Shown piece by piece: positions 22,618-34,898 of a DNA stretch of 64,000 nt (within the stretch, counting starts at the first letter, position 1; each line of letters opens with the position of its first letter). Source of the DNA: Silene conica (taxonomy: Eukaryota; Streptophyta; Magnoliopsida; Caryophyllales; Caryophyllaceae); the NCBI GenBank assembly GCA_029255685.2, contig CM055313.2:42736079-42800078 (forward strand), given 5' to 3'. Both the position numbers and the translations under genes were made by a program. The notes beneath the pieces are model-generated. The model ran no database searches. It had not been told where the DNA came from and worked only from the letters and a program-made list of their open reading frames with translations.

Positions 22618-24026
22618 ATGCCTTCAAAAGGGACAAAGAAGAGAACTAGGCAGGAAACTACGGAGGGTCCTACCCCTGTAAAAGTGGTGTACGGTCCCGA
22701 TGTTGACTATCCCGACGTGAAATTCATCTCTCCCAACAATGGGACAATTTCCATAAGCTGAAGCATAAGACAATTAAACCCACTCAGTTTATTTCTCATG
22801 ATTGTTTACGTACTTTAGGAATTGAGAGTCAGACCAAAGCTTTGTTTACCGGTGTGGGTATGGGTATTGCTTATACCATGAAACATAACACATATACCCA
22901 ATTGACATTGGAATTTTTGAGTTCATACAAATTCAACAAGCCTCGGAGGAAGGGTGTGGTTATAACTGTGGAATTTAGATTCATGAATAAGGACTTTGAA
23001 TTGAATTTGGCTACATTTGCTCACATGTTTGGCCTGCCCTATGATGTTGATGTTCATTGTCCCGATGAATTCAGTTGTACCTCTACTTGGCAGAGTATGT
23101 CTACTTTTGCAGTGTCCGATTGGAATCATGTCCCGGATACTCAAATCCACCACCCCGTTTTGCGTGTTTGGCAACATTTTATGGGTGGTACCTTTTTGGG
23201 TCGTGCTGAACCCCATAACGTTTGACGTGCTGAGATTGACATTCTTGGGGGTTATTTGAATGTTGAGCGTCGTACACCATTTGCTATTAATATTCCATAT
23301 CTTTTTGCTAATCAATTGGCTGGTGCTGTAAGAGCCAAAGAGATTGTGTTTGGGGGTTTAATCACCCGTATTGCCGTTAAGCAAGTCCGTTTTAATGAGA
23401 ATACTACACGCCTCCGGCCGGTTGAAGGAGGTATGTACATTGATCTTGCTTCTTTACTCCATTTGAAGTGGCTTAAGGTATCCCCGCCCAATTACATGTG
23501 GCGGATTGATGAGAAAGATTTCGTGCTTTTACCAAGCACCGCCCCCGACCTCCCTACCCTTGAGCCATTACCACCGCAACCCGTTCCCCTTGACCCTGAG
23601 TCACCACCTCTACCCCGACCCTCTTACTTGCTCACCGTAGTGGAAAATATCGCCGTGTCCTCACTACCACTTCTTACTTATAGTCGTCGGTCCGAACCGA
23701 CCCTTATCTCCTCTTCGGCACCTTCTCGGTCACCTTTTGAGGAGGAGATGAGAGAAATGATGAGTGGGATGCGGCGTGACCTCACCACCATGATGACTGA
23801 CACCCGTTTGGCCTTAGCACCTCTTTATTCTTACTTTGCTCGTAAGGGAACTGTTCGGCCCGAAGGCCCTCACCCTTCATTTTTTACTTGGCCCATGGAC
23901 GGGTTTGGTGCTCCTAGTGATGTTTCTGCAGGTACTTCTGGTGTCCAAGAAGGCGGTGGAGCTGATGACGGGGAGACCCACGGTGTTGATGGTCGTGCTA
24001 ACAATTACCATGCCGCTTCCGAGTGA
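22618..24026 (+). pseudogene. G2 ATHILA-type ORF (env-position protein)
   Basis: ATG at 22618 opens a 47-codon frame ending at 22761. Similarity continues one frame over from about 22745 to 24026, with a TGA at 23223-23225. Readable blocks include FRFMNKDFELNLATFAHMFG, HPVLRVWQHFMGGTFLGR, FAINIPYLFANQLAG and EGGMYIDLASLLHLKWL, which I recognise as the Athila ORF-1-like family found after pol in plant Athila elements. The C-terminus is Pro-rich and low complexity. I see no clear signal peptide or membrane segment, so an envelope role is not supported. Two lesions make it a pseudogene. Confidence 0.82.
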
Positions 24027-25657
24027 TTTGCTATCACTCATCCCCTTGTACATGCTAGCTTGGGGGAGGCTAGATAGTCTAGTAAGCATCTTTATTTCCC
24101 TTGCATTTTCGTTGTTCTCCCCTTTCCCATTAAACATTTTGTCTTGCTGGATTATGTGTGAGAACCGTTTCTACGGTTTGATGGTTTTTCCTTGTTCCGC
24201 ACATTAGGGACAATGTGTTGTTTAGCTTGGGGGAGCGATTTGCATCTTGTTAGAGCATGTTAGTTTAGCTTGCATGTAGTTTTTTCATAAAAAAATCAAA
24301 ATTTGTGTGCTTTCCATGAATTTTTGTGATGCTTGCCCTCACTTTTGCTCCTTGATTTCTCTCTTTGCTTATCCCAATTGTAGCTTTTTAGCTATTTGAA
24401 TCACATTTATTGACGGGATTTTTGCAAACATGGGGATGTCTTGACATAGTGGGTGAGGGATGGAATTTGGACCTAATAGGCTTGATCTTGACATTGGCAA
24501 CCTACAAAAATTTGAAAGGTAGAGCCTCCTTAGACCGGTGCATCTATACCTGGTCTCACTTAGGTGTGTGTAGGTCTCCTTGTGGTGTGCGTTATATCAA
24601 AACGCACAAGCATGGTCTTTATTCCATTTCTTATGAGAATTGCATTCATAATTTGTAAGCATTTGAAGCCATTCACATGACTTTGTTGCCCATTTTCACC
24701 CTTATACATTTTCTCATATCTAGCTACATTTAAACTTGCCTACCTTGTCGAGTTAGTAGCTTTATCATTGGTGTTTGGGTGCTCATTTGGGATATATGGT
24801 CCATTTTTGTGTCATTGTGAGCTTGGTAAGACGGAATTACTGATTTCCGTGTCTCGTTTTATTCTTGAGTTGAAGAAAGAAAATTGAAAAAAATGAGAAG
24901 TTGAAAAAAGAAGAATGAAAGAAAAAATGATGTGAAAAAAAAAGAATTGAAATACAAGAAGAAAAAAAATTGAAAGAGTTGAGAAATATGAGAAAAAAAA
25001 AAGAAGCATGAAATTGAGTTGTTGAAAAGAAAAGAGAAGAAGAGGTTTTGTGATTTAACTTCCATGTTTTATATCACAAATATTTGGGAAGTTTACACTT
25101 GATTTGTCAAGAAAGGAAGTCAATATGCTATTTTTGACTTCAAGCCTCCTACTTGGGATGGGTTTGGGATTTGGATTGAGCATCCATGCATTCATTGGTT
25201 AGTTGCTAGCTTGACTTAGCTCCACTTACCATAATTCATATGTTCCCCTTTCTTACCCATCACCATACTTCTTCTTTTTATGCTTGCATTTGATTGTTTT
25301 GACTCGTGGACTTGGAATGATCACCATATTAGATTGCGGGCGCACTCTCATGAGTAGAGTTTAGGAGAGTGTCACTCATACAAATTTCCTTTTACATATA
25401 AATGTGTGCTTGAGTGTACCGTGAGAGTCCATTGTCAATAAGATCATGCAAGAGCCGAAAAGTTTGAATAAAATCTTTCATGCTATGCCGCCATGTAATT
25501 CTCATCCATGTTTTTGCACTATCCTTATGCCCACGTTGTTTTTGGGATTATGATTCATTACGCTTGTTAGCTTAAGTTGGGATTTGCAATTGATGAGATT
25601 TGGTGCTCCTTACCCTTGCCTTGATATTGTGTGCTTGCTTGGGACAAGCAATGGTTT
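24027..25657 (+). other. G2 3' non-coding region
   Basis: No gene found. AGCTTGGGGGAG occurs near 24058 and 24226, close copies of the PPT at 25658. An A/G-rich low-complexity tract runs from about 24865 to 25060. The closing segment resembles the 3' region of G0 in layout. Confidence 0.7.
24865..25060 (+). repeat. purine-rich low-complexity tract (G2)
   Basis: GAAA/GAAAA-rich stretch of about 195 nt. Short minus-strand ORFs over it (24812-25065) are Phe/Ser artefacts. Confidence 0.88.
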
Positions 25658-25671
25658 AGCTTGGGGGAATT
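25658..25671 (+). other. polypurine tract of G2
   Basis: AGCTTGGGGGAATT immediately before the 3' LTR start TGATGTG. Confidence 0.9.
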
Positions 25672-27101
25672 TGATGTGTCTTATTTTTATATAATTTTCA
25701 CCCCTCTTTTAGCTCATCTTTACATGATAATTTGCACTTAATGAGGTGATTTTATGAGCTAATTCCGTGTTGTAGGTGTTTTGCATGTTTTGTTGCATTT
25801 TGTAGGAAACGGAGCAAGTTGCGACCTTTTTCTATCATTTTGGCATTCACCGAGCACCACGAGGCTACTTGGAGCGAGTTTTGGCCATGTAAGAGCATTT
25901 TGGGAAGATTCGCTCATTCCTGAGGAAGAAGAAATGAAATTTGGTTGGTACTTGAGCCAAGAAAGTGAGAACTAGTAAAGAAAAGAAGAGATTGCAAGGT
26001 CCCCGGATTGCTGTTCGAACCCCAGAATCTCGGGGTTGATGCGAGATAGCCATATGCCTCAAATGTTGCGCCCCCGAGACTTGTTCAAACCCCAGAATCT
26101 TGGGGTTTGATACCTGAGCAATTCGTGGCCTCAAATGCTGCGCCCCTTAGGATTGTTTGGTCCCCGGATTTTCGGGGATTGTGCAACTGAGCAACTCTTC
26201 ACTTTCCTAGCTAGTTTTTGTATATAAACTCATCACTAGAGAGCTTTTTATTCATGCTTTTTCATACATTTCCCTAAATCTACAAAAACCTAGTTCTCTT
26301 TATGTTCTTAGTTTTTTTAATCATCAACATTTATGCTTTAATTCCGGGTTTTATTTGAAGATTACTTTGCTCTTATTAATCAAGTTCTTGTTCTTATTTC
26401 CTTAAGTTGATAATTTCTTTTCCTTACTTTTATATTATCTTTTTAATTCCAATTTATATATTGTTATCATGTTTATGTTAATTAAATCAATCTTTGTTAG
26501 TTTATATATTATCATGACTGAGTAGTTTTATAATCTAGGGTTTAGGGAAGCCATGTTAGATTAGTAATTGATAATTGTTGAATTGGGATTTATTATTATT
26601 AATTTGTTGTTTCCATAACATGCTTGTTATGTATTGGTAACCTTTGATTCTTGATCACAATTATTGGTTATCTTGTTAATTCGTTTCCTAAGATCGAAAG
26701 TCGGGGATAGAATTTGGCTAAGCATGTTTTGTAGCGCGACCTAGTAAGTGCGAGAGCCCGCTAGTAATCGTTCTAAGACTAGTAATAAAATCGAGAGATA
26801 ATTGCTAATAAGTCTAGACAACTTTTGATCATATGTTTCCCCAATTCGACATCAATTATTGCTAATTTACATGTGTGAACCTATTTCCCTAGATCTTTTA
26901 TTATCATTGTTTTACATCTCAATTTGTTATCGTTTTAATCATCAAACCAATCAATCAATCGAATCGACCTTAATAGAATTCTAACCATAGCTTGTCATAT
27001 TGCATCTACCGTCTCCCTGAGATCGACCCCTACTTCCTTATCTACATTTATTTGTTAGTTAAGCCTAGGGTATCTTTGTTAGGTACGCGATAAGCCTATC
27101 A
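25672..27101 (+). repeat. 3' LTR of G2
   Basis: 1430 bp, same length as the 5' LTR, with about sixteen scattered substitutions visible and no obvious indels. Followed by target duplication CAATA. Confidence 0.95.
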
Positions 27102-27106
27102 CAATA

Positions 27107-27446
27107 CAACAATCATACGCATATATTTTCACGCTTTTATTTATTCCACGCAAATCTCATTTCTTCAATAGTTATAGATACGACCTATTACTTAAGAACA
27201 CTTGATATAGTAATAAAGGCTTTTGTCTTGTAAATCTTCAAAAAGACTTGACACTTGACATGAGCTTGATCTTTCTTCAATCCTTGATTGAATCTATACT
27301 TTAATAAACTATGATCTTCGCTCTACAATTAACTGTACACTTAAACGCACGATTACACGCATATGTATATAAAATACAATCACCTAGACTTGTCATTATT
27401 AAAACATAAAACAATATATTACATATATAGAATATATTACTCAACA
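27107..27446 (-). repeat. 3' LTR of copia C, segment 2
   Basis: Resumes after G2's target duplication and matches 44785-45125. Ends ACTCAACA (minus strand TGTTGAGT), giving the TG start of the LTR. Confidence 0.92.
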
Positions 27447-27461
27447 AATTCCCCCTTTTTA
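27447..27461 (-). other. polypurine tract of copia C
   Basis: The minus strand reads AAAAAGGGGGAATT just before the LTR, preceded by TTGCCATCATT. This is a typical Sirevirus PPT context. Two more PPT-like tracts lie at 27511-27522 and 27661-27675. Confidence 0.88.
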
Positions 27462-28278
27462 ATGATGGCAAGTCTTTATCTAGAATCGTGTCTAAGTGTA
27501 ATATTGTAACGCTCCCCCTCAACATAATATTGGTCATTCATAATATAGATCAACTAGGGTTTCTATTTTTAAATTAAACCAATTACTTAAAAAGAACTAT
27601 GAGAGACAATATGTTACGACAAGGAGCAATCTTAGGCAATTTCGTAATCTAGGTCGCATTCTTTTCCCCCTCTTGACATCATTGAAAAGACGGAAACAAA
27701 GGCATAAAACGACTAGAATGATATAATACGAAACAAACCTAAGTACGCAATTCTAAATCAAACACACAAATATGAGTAAAATCAAGCAGATACGAAATAC
27801 GAACGGAATACGACACACAACCAAATACTAGAAAGCCGATGGGCCGAATATGTAAAATAAAACCACATGGGCCGAATGTGTCGAATAAGAGCCTAATGGG
27901 CCGAATAGTTTGTAGGTAGAAAAATCATGGGCCAAAAGGTTGAATAAATCAAGGAAAGAATAAATAAGCAAAAGAGGCTGGAATGGGTTTGCAAAAAGGA
28001 ACGGGTTAGAAACCGGGTACCCATGTCGTACCACACCCAAAACAGAGTCCAGCAACAATCAAACTTCCCCAAAACCCAGCAAAAATACGAACATCTTAAA
28101 ACAATATTCAAGCTTCTTCAGGATGGTGAATGATGTGAGGATTAACGAACTCCGGCCTCGTACGATATTCCAATGTCGAGAGGCGATCTAAATAATTACC
28201 AATATTTCTTCCATGCGCATCAATGGCTATTTCAAAGTTAAGAATTTCAAGAGATAGAGCCTTGACGGCTTCTAAACA
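27462..28278 (-). other. copia C 3' non-coding region
   Basis: No gene recognised. It has PPT-like purine tracts (minus strand GAGGGGGAGC and AGAGGGGGAAAAG) and four or so spaced copies of ATGGGCCGAAT or close variants at 27838-27935. Short ORFs at 27828-28111 have no family features. Confidence 0.6.
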
Positions 28279-28878
28279 CTACGCACCATCCTCTTTCAAC
28301 AAACGACTATCGCGCACTAATGCATCTTCTTGAGACGTCAAAAAGTGATGACGCTCACTGACATGTAACACTTCATCACGAACTTCCCGGATATCATGAC
28401 TTAGCTTTTCAAGAACTCCGTCCACCTTGCTCATCCACTCGCGCAAATCCGTTCCCATCTCTGATGAAGAGGCACGACTATACTCTGCCTTCTGATTTTG
28501 CAAGCCAGAAAACAACACAAACAATTTATCGAGTTTCCCTTCCAATCCATCAACATTACTCTACCTTCGTCACCACCAATATTTCGCCCAAACAATAAGT
28601 CACGTTCATTTATCAAGATTCCTATCAACTTCATTAGTTTATCACACATCTTTCCCCTTTTATCATTCTAGCACAATCAAGACCTTCCTCTTTTATCATT
28701 CTGTCATTACCGACTTCCCCTTGTCCACTTTACGATGTTTGCTAGGTTCTGATTTGGGTACAGACATAGACACGGGTTTTTGTGATGGCGGAGGTGAAGC
28801 AGAGGGTGATGGTGGGGGAGGAGATATGTTCTTTTTCCTTAGTGATCGACGAGCGGCCATGGGAGGCATTGTCGTCAA
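28279..28878 (-). pseudogene. copia C ORF downstream of pol, possible Sirevirus env-like
   Basis: Two minus-strand open segments. 28878-28696 has a likely ATG at 28869 or 28860 and encodes a basic start (MAARRSLRKK), then a Pro/Ser-rich stretch and a Lys-rich end. 28545-28279 encodes an acidic, helical, probably coiled-coil segment (VLEKLSHDIREVRDEV). The frame is lost between 28695 and 28546. Some Sireviruses carry an env-like ORF here, and basic Pro-rich plus coiled-coil regions fit. I see no membrane segment, so the name rests on position only. Confidence 0.4.
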
Positions 28879-29470
<592 letters not shown>

Positions 29471-30940
29471 TTAGGTGCCACCGATTAAACCAATTTCCAA
29501 TCGTAAAGTCTCAAATCGTTCTCTAGCCAAAGGTTTAGTAAAAATATCCGCCCATTGTTTTTCCGTACTACAAAATTCCAACTTAATGTTTTTCTTTTCT
29601 ACATGGTCACGTAAAAAGTGATGTCTAATCTCTATGTGTTTTGTTCTCGAGTGCTGAGCCGGGTTTTTAGATATTATAATAGCACTCGTATTATCACATA
29701 ATATAGGTACACATCACACGTCAATACCATAATCAAGTAATTGCTGTTTTAACCATAGTAGTTGGGAACATACCAGTGCGGCTGCAATATATTCTGCTTC
29801 TGCGGTTGACAAGGCGACTGAATTTTGTTTCTTGGATGCCCATGAGATAATACATGGTCCAACGAAGGTCGCAAGTCCAGAAGTACTTTTTCTATCTAAA
29901 GAACAACCTGCATAATCCGCATCTGAATATCCTAATAGGTTAAAATTACAGTCCATAGGATACCATAGATATAATTTTGATGTTCCGATTAGGTATCTTA
30001 GAATTCTCTTAACCGCAATCATATGCGATTCTTTTGGTGCAGATTGGAACCGAGCACAGACGCAGACACTAAACATTATATCTGGACGACTTGCAGTAAG
30101 ATAAAGAAGTGAACCGATCATACCTCTATAAGTAGTTTCATCTACTGACTTACCGTCCTCGTCTTTGGTGAGTTTCTTATCTGTTACCATTGGAGTAGGC
30201 ATAGGATGAGAGGATTCCATTCCAAATTTCTTTATTAACTCTTTGACGTATTTTTGTTGATGGACTTTGATACCCTCGTTCGTTTGTTGAATTTGTAGAC
30301 CAAGGAAGAATTTTAATTCTCCCATCATGCTCATCTCGAACTCGGATGTCATCAACTCTGAGAAATACTGGCACAACTTTTTGTTGGTTGAGCCAAATAT
30401 AATATCGTCAACGTAGATCTGGACAACTAGTAAATCGAAATCTTCACTTTTCAAAAATAGTGTCTTATCTACTGATCCTCTCTTGAATCCGCTTTCCAAT
30501 AGAAACTTTGATAGTCTGTCGTACCATGCTCGAGGGGCCTGTTTCAGCCCGTAGAGAGCTATGTCCAATCTGTACACATGATCCTTTAGTTTTCTGTCAG
30601 GAAATCCAGGAGGTTGTTCGACATAGACTTCCTCCTGAAGATATCCGTTAAGGAATGCAGTCTTAACATCCATTTGAAATAATTTCATTCCTTTATGTGC
30701 AGCAAATGTTATGAGCAAGCGAATCGCTTCAAGGCGAGCAACAGGAGCGAAGGTTTCGTCATAATCTATCCCTTCCTGTTGATTATATCCTTGAACGACC
30801 AGTCTTGCCTTATTACGTACGATGACTCCTGAGTCATCTAATTTATTTCTGAATACCCATCTCGTTCCAATTACTGATCTATCTTTTGGACGATGAACGA
30901 GATGCCATACTTTATTCCTTTCGAATTGTTGTAGTTCTTC
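29471..30940 (-). pseudogene. pol: copia C reverse transcriptase and RNase H
   Basis: Open from the codon after the stop at 30941-30943 down to a TGA at 29714-29716, then readable in frame to a natural-looking TAA at 29471-29473. Blocks: [64 protein letters not shown], catalytic IYVDDIIFG, then [31 protein letters not shown] and WADIFTKPL of RNase H. This is typical RVT_2 with copia RNase H. Two stops disable it. Confidence 0.93.
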
Positions 30941-31729
30941 TTACATGGCGACTATCCAGTCAGGTTCTGCAAGAGCTTCTTTTATATTTGTAGGTTCAAT
31001 TGTCGAGAGAAAGGAGTAGAAGGAACAGAAGTTGTTTAAGCTTTTTCGAGTTTGAACTCCTTCTATAAGGCTTCCTATGATATTATCCAGAGGGTGAGAG
31101 CCTTTATATCTCCAGTTTCTTGATTGATTGTTTTCATCCAAACCAGGGTTTGTAGGAGAGTCAGGTATAACTATGACCTCTTCCCTTTGGTTTTGATTCA
31201 AAGTTGTAGCTTCATTAGCTACAACTCTGGGTTCTAAGTCATTGGTTTGAGAGTTATCTACAGTATCATCAACTGTAGTTTCATCTCTCGCACCATTTCC
31301 TTCCAAGTCAAGTTCATCATTGTTTCCTTGAATTTCGCCTTCATCATTATTTTCAGGAGGATTTTCCCTTGACAAACGAAAGTCAGGTTCGTCTAGGTTT
31401 TCCTCTTTGTCCTGTAAAGGCTTGTCGAAGGCATTATTCTCATCAAAGATAACATGTATGCTCTCTTCTATGCATAAGGTACGTTTCTTAAAAACTTTAT
31501 AGGCTTTACTATGATCAGAATATCCTATGAAAATTGCCTCATCACTTCTAGGGTCAAATTTGCTTAAGCGATTTTTACCATTGTTATGAACAAAGCATTT
31601 ACTCCCAAAACATCTTAAATGAGATATATTAGGTTTACGACCACGTAAAAGTTCATAAGGTGTCTTTTTAAGGATAGGTCTAATCATAGCACGATTATGA
31701 ATATAGCAAGCTGTACTTATAGCCTCAGC
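30941..31729 (-). pseudogene. pol: copia C integrase C-terminus and linker
   Basis: In frame with the integrase core but separated by a TGA at 31730-31732. Contains KTPYELLRGRKPNISHLRCFGSKCFV and FDPRSDEAIFIGYS (copia integrase C-terminal region), then a long acidic, Asn-rich linker into RT. Ends at a TAA, complement of 30941-30943, in the conserved region before RT. Confidence 0.9.
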
Positions 31730-32722
31730 TCAAAAGTTTCTAGGTAGGCCACTACAAAGAAGCATTGTTCTAGCCATGTCTTCTAGGGTTCTGTTCATGC
31801 GTTCTACTACTCCGTTTTGTTGTGGTGTTCTAGGTGCAGAGAAGTTATGTCCAACACCGTTGGATTTACAGAATTCAATAAAAGCATGGTTGTCAAACTC
31901 AGTTCCATGGTCAGTTCGAATAGTTACTAGATTAGTTTTTAATTTGTTTTGAACAAGTTTCATAAGACTAACAAATTCATCAAATGTTTCATCTTTAGAA
32001 TGAAGAAAGATTGGCCAAACAAATCTAGAATAATCATCAACTAGAACGAAAACATACCTGGAGCCGCCTCTGCTTCTTACCTTCATAGGGCCACAGAGAT
32101 CCATATGTACTAGGTCAAGAGCTTGGTTAGTACTTACTATTCTTTTTGGTTTGAAGGATGATCTGACGTGTTTACATCGTGCACATGTGTCGCACATCTT
32201 TTCTTGATCAAACTTGATCTTGGGAAGACCTTCGACCAAGTCCAATCTCTTCAATTTGCTAAGAATAGGAGAACTAATATGCCCAAATCTCTTTTGCCAG
32301 AGACATGGATCATCTAACGTAACTTTCATACATGAGAGAGAGTCAGTAGGCACAACGTTTAAATCAATCATGTAAACATTTTTCTTTCTATGACCTTCAA
32401 GAATAACTTTACTTGTACCTTCCATAATTATACGACAAATATCTGTATGAAAGACAACTTTGTTTCCTTTGTCGCATAATTGGGATATACTAATTAAGTT
32501 ATGTTTAAGACCACTTACCAGATATACATCGCTAATAGAGTGAGAAGATGAGATGCCTATCTTACCGACACCTATTACCTTTCCCTTTTTGTTGTCACCG
32601 AAGGTGACCTTTCCTCCGTCGAATGGTTCCAAGGTAGTGAATAGGTTGGCGTCGCCTGTCATGTGTCGAGAGCATCCACTGTCGAGGTACCATATATTAT
32701 TCTCTTTAGCGATTATCTGCAC
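31730..32722 (-). pseudogene. pol: copia C protease and integrase core
   Basis: Protease motif WYLDSGCSRHMTGD at the start, with catalytic Asp in DSG. GAG-pre-integrase zinc region (KRFGHIS, CDTCARCKHVRSSF) follows, then integrase with Asp in HMDLCGPM, Asp in RTDHGTEFDN and Glu in NGVVERMNRTLEDM. The first residue listed here comes from a GTG; the real protein starts upstream in gag, so this is an internal fragment cut off by a frameshift near 32730. Confidence 0.92.
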
Positions 32723-32913
32723 AATGTAATTTAAAGACAGGACTTAGGTACCCAAGCATACTTGGGTCCTTTAGCGTTAGTGACAATAAAGACATCTTCC
32801 TTTTTAACCCAGACTTGTCTTACTAGAGATCTCTTGGATCTGTGGTAATTAGGTTTTGTCGATCTAGTGTAAGTCTTTGCGTTTTGCTTCTTGTAGGTTG
32901 TAGGTTTAGAAGT

Positions 32914-33360
32914 TTAAGTGGTTCTATTTTTCTTTTCTGCGTAATTAAAAGACATGTCATAGAACCATCTATGGTCATTATTTCTCTCCTCAACCTTTTC
33001 ATTACCTTCCTCACTGTCAATGATAGATATGGAATCATTTGGAATACCTAGAGATTTTACAAATTTGACTCCAGTTTTGAAGTCGAGTGCGTGTTTAACA
33101 CAGTTTTCTCGTAGGTGTCCATTATGACCACAATAAGTACAAATCAAATATTCGGGCAAGTCTACATACTTTCTTTTTCTAAAGTCACGTTCATCAGGTT
33201 TTTGTTGACATTTAGAATGGTCTCTCCTACCATAGCATTCATGTCCTAGGCCCATCTTCATGTTGTTGTCAGATTGTTCAGTTAGGAAGTTTAGTACGTT
33301 AGTACTTCCTTCCGAGCATGAAGAAGAAGGTCTTTTAAAGAATCTATTTCTTTTATGCAT
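32914..33360 (-). pseudogene. gag: copia C second zinc-knuckle segment
   Basis: 148 codons with a complete CCHC motif, CTYCGHNGHLRENC, followed by an acidic/basic tail. Overlaps the coiled-coil segment in another frame (33291-33360), so a frameshift joins them. Sequence leading to the protease continues at 32910-32730 in further shifted frames. Confidence 0.82.
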
Positions 33361-33998
33361 GAGGAGTGGTCAACATTGTTATGTTCTTTTAGGTCTTGAA
33401 TATCCTTATTAAAATTGAACACGATTTTTGCATGTTCCTTTTTAATTTTGGTTATGTTGAATTCCAGATCCATGATCTTTTGCTCGAGGATTTCAACTTC
33501 TTCTTGATGAGTTTCATCTATAACCACTGGTGTAGGTTTACTCTTTAGAAGTTCATTAGACCGTTTTAGATCTGAGGTTATAGCTTCATTGGCTATAATC
33601 TTAGATTCAAGCTCTTTAATGTTGAGTTTCAATTTTGAGATTACAGCTTCATTGGCTGTAACTTTAGACTCAAGAATTTTCTTCTCAGACATTACTGTTT
33701 CCAATTTAACATTTATATCAATGTTAACTTTGGATTTCAGTTTCTTAGCTTTGGCCTTTAAGAGTTGATTTTCCTCTGCAATGTCAAGGATCTGTTCCTT
33801 CAATTCGTCTAATTCAAGACTTTGTTCGTGACATTGGTCTAAGGTTTGTTCGAAATAATTGATTAAAGCAAACTTAGATAAATTTTTAACTTGACTCTTA
33901 AGCTGTAAAAAATTTACCTCTTGGTCTTCATCTTCTGAATCAGATTCTCCATAGAGGCAGAATTGTGATGAGTCATGATCGTCGGAGATTAGATCCAA
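33291..33998 (-). pseudogene. gag: copia C coiled-coil segment of gag
   Basis: 235 codons, strongly heptad-like: repeated ESK, IANEAITSDLK and VTANEAVISKLK stretches rich in Leu, Lys and Glu. A coiled coil between two zinc knuckles is a feature of Sirevirus Gag. It contains an internal near-repeat (ANEAVISKLKLNIKELESK and ANEAITSDLKRSNELLKSK), suggesting growth by duplication. The first residue corresponds to TTG, so it is an internal fragment. Confidence 0.78.
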
Positions 33999-34009
33999 AC
34001 TGATGTTGC

Positions 34010-34399
34010 TTAGGCACAGGTTAGCGACTTCCTCTTCTTTGAGTCTTCGTCATCTTCGGAATCTAATTCTCCCCAGCAAGATGCGAGCATAACCTTCTTG
34101 AATTCAGTCTTGGTCTTATCTCGTTTGGATTTGTTTTTAATTTTGTCCCAGCTTGGACAATCCTTGATCATATGCCCTTGATCACCACATTTGAAGAACC
34201 CTTGCTTGAAGAAGGTTTGCTTAGAGTCATTCTTTTTCTTGTCGTTTGCTTTATTATTGGATTTGGTAAATCTCCCTTTGAAGACTGCATTTTTAAAGCG
34301 TTCTTGCGAATAGAACTGTTTCATCTTCCAGTTCAGGTTCGCATTCTTCGCTTGTAGAGGCTTGTAAGGCAATGTTTTTGTTTTTAGGATGATCATCAT
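34010..34399 (-). pseudogene. gag: copia C gag segment with first zinc knuckle
   Basis: Basic Lys/Asn-rich region then FFKCGDQGHMIKDC. The first Cys of the expected CCHC is Phe here (one base, TGC-type to TTC), so this knuckle is probably inactive. An acidic segment follows. Flanked by frameshifts near 34315 and 34020. Confidence 0.83.
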
Positions 34400-34898
34400 T
34401 ATCTCTATTCAGCATGATCTCATGAGCCATTAGAGATCCAATAAGTTCTTGATAAGTCATGGTTGAGAGATCACGAGCTTCTTCAATTGCAGTGACTTTA
34501 GGTTGCCACTTTTTGGTAAGGCTTCTAAGGACCTTTCTGACTATGTCCTCAGAATCATACTTCCTACCAAGGTTTCGCAGTTCATTAAGTATGCAGGAGA
34601 ATCGTGCAGACATGCTATCAATCGATTCATTCTTTTCCATAGTGAAAAGTTCATATCGTTGAATAAGCAAGTTTATACGATGTTTCCTGACTGTGGAGGT
34701 ACCTTCGTAGGCAAGTTCTAGGCCATCCCATATTTCTTTAGCTAAATTACAAGAAGAGAAGCGATCAAATTCAGAAGTAATCATACCGTTTTGAAGTAGA
34801 CTCATGGCTTTTGAATTTTTCTCAGCAATCTTGTAATCAGCTTCCAACATAGTCACTTTCTGGTTTCTCATATGTGGTTCCATTTGCAGATGCAACAA
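34293..34898 (-). pseudogene. gag: copia C gag UBN2 domain
   Basis: Contains the copia Gag core: AKEIWDGLELAYEGTSTVRKHRINLLIQRYELFTM, then RFSCILNELRNLG, VRKVLRSLTKKWQPKVTAIEEA and LSTMTYQELIGSLMAHE. This is the UBN2/retrotran_gag family. The first 17 or so residues are out of frame; the true upstream continuation is the 34837-35034 segment, joined by a frameshift near 34850. Confidence 0.88.

Larger units (their letters stand above)
14462..27101 (+). mobile_element. Athila-type gypsy element G2, structurally complete
   Basis: 12,640 bp with 1430-bp LTRs at both ends, target duplication CAATA (14457-14461 and 27102-27106), tRNA-Asp PBS, gag-pol, an ATHILA-type third ORF, and a PPT before the 3' LTR. 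About sixteen LTR differences are visible by eye, roughly 1 percent, so insertion was fairly recent. Every ORF is nevertheless damaged: frameshifts near 16510, at 19211-19240, near 21435 and near 22740; stops at 20961-20963, near 21040 and at 23223-23225. It cannot move on its own proteins. Confidence 0.95.

Noticed and set aside
22229-22618. 129-codon ORF before the env-like gene, possible host exon
   Set aside because: Low-complexity CCG/CTG-rich translation inside element G2; overlapping frames are also open. No protein family seen.
24812-25065. Phe/Ser-rich minus-strand ORFs as a membrane protein
   Set aside because: Complement of the purine tract of G2; hydrophobicity is a composition artefact.
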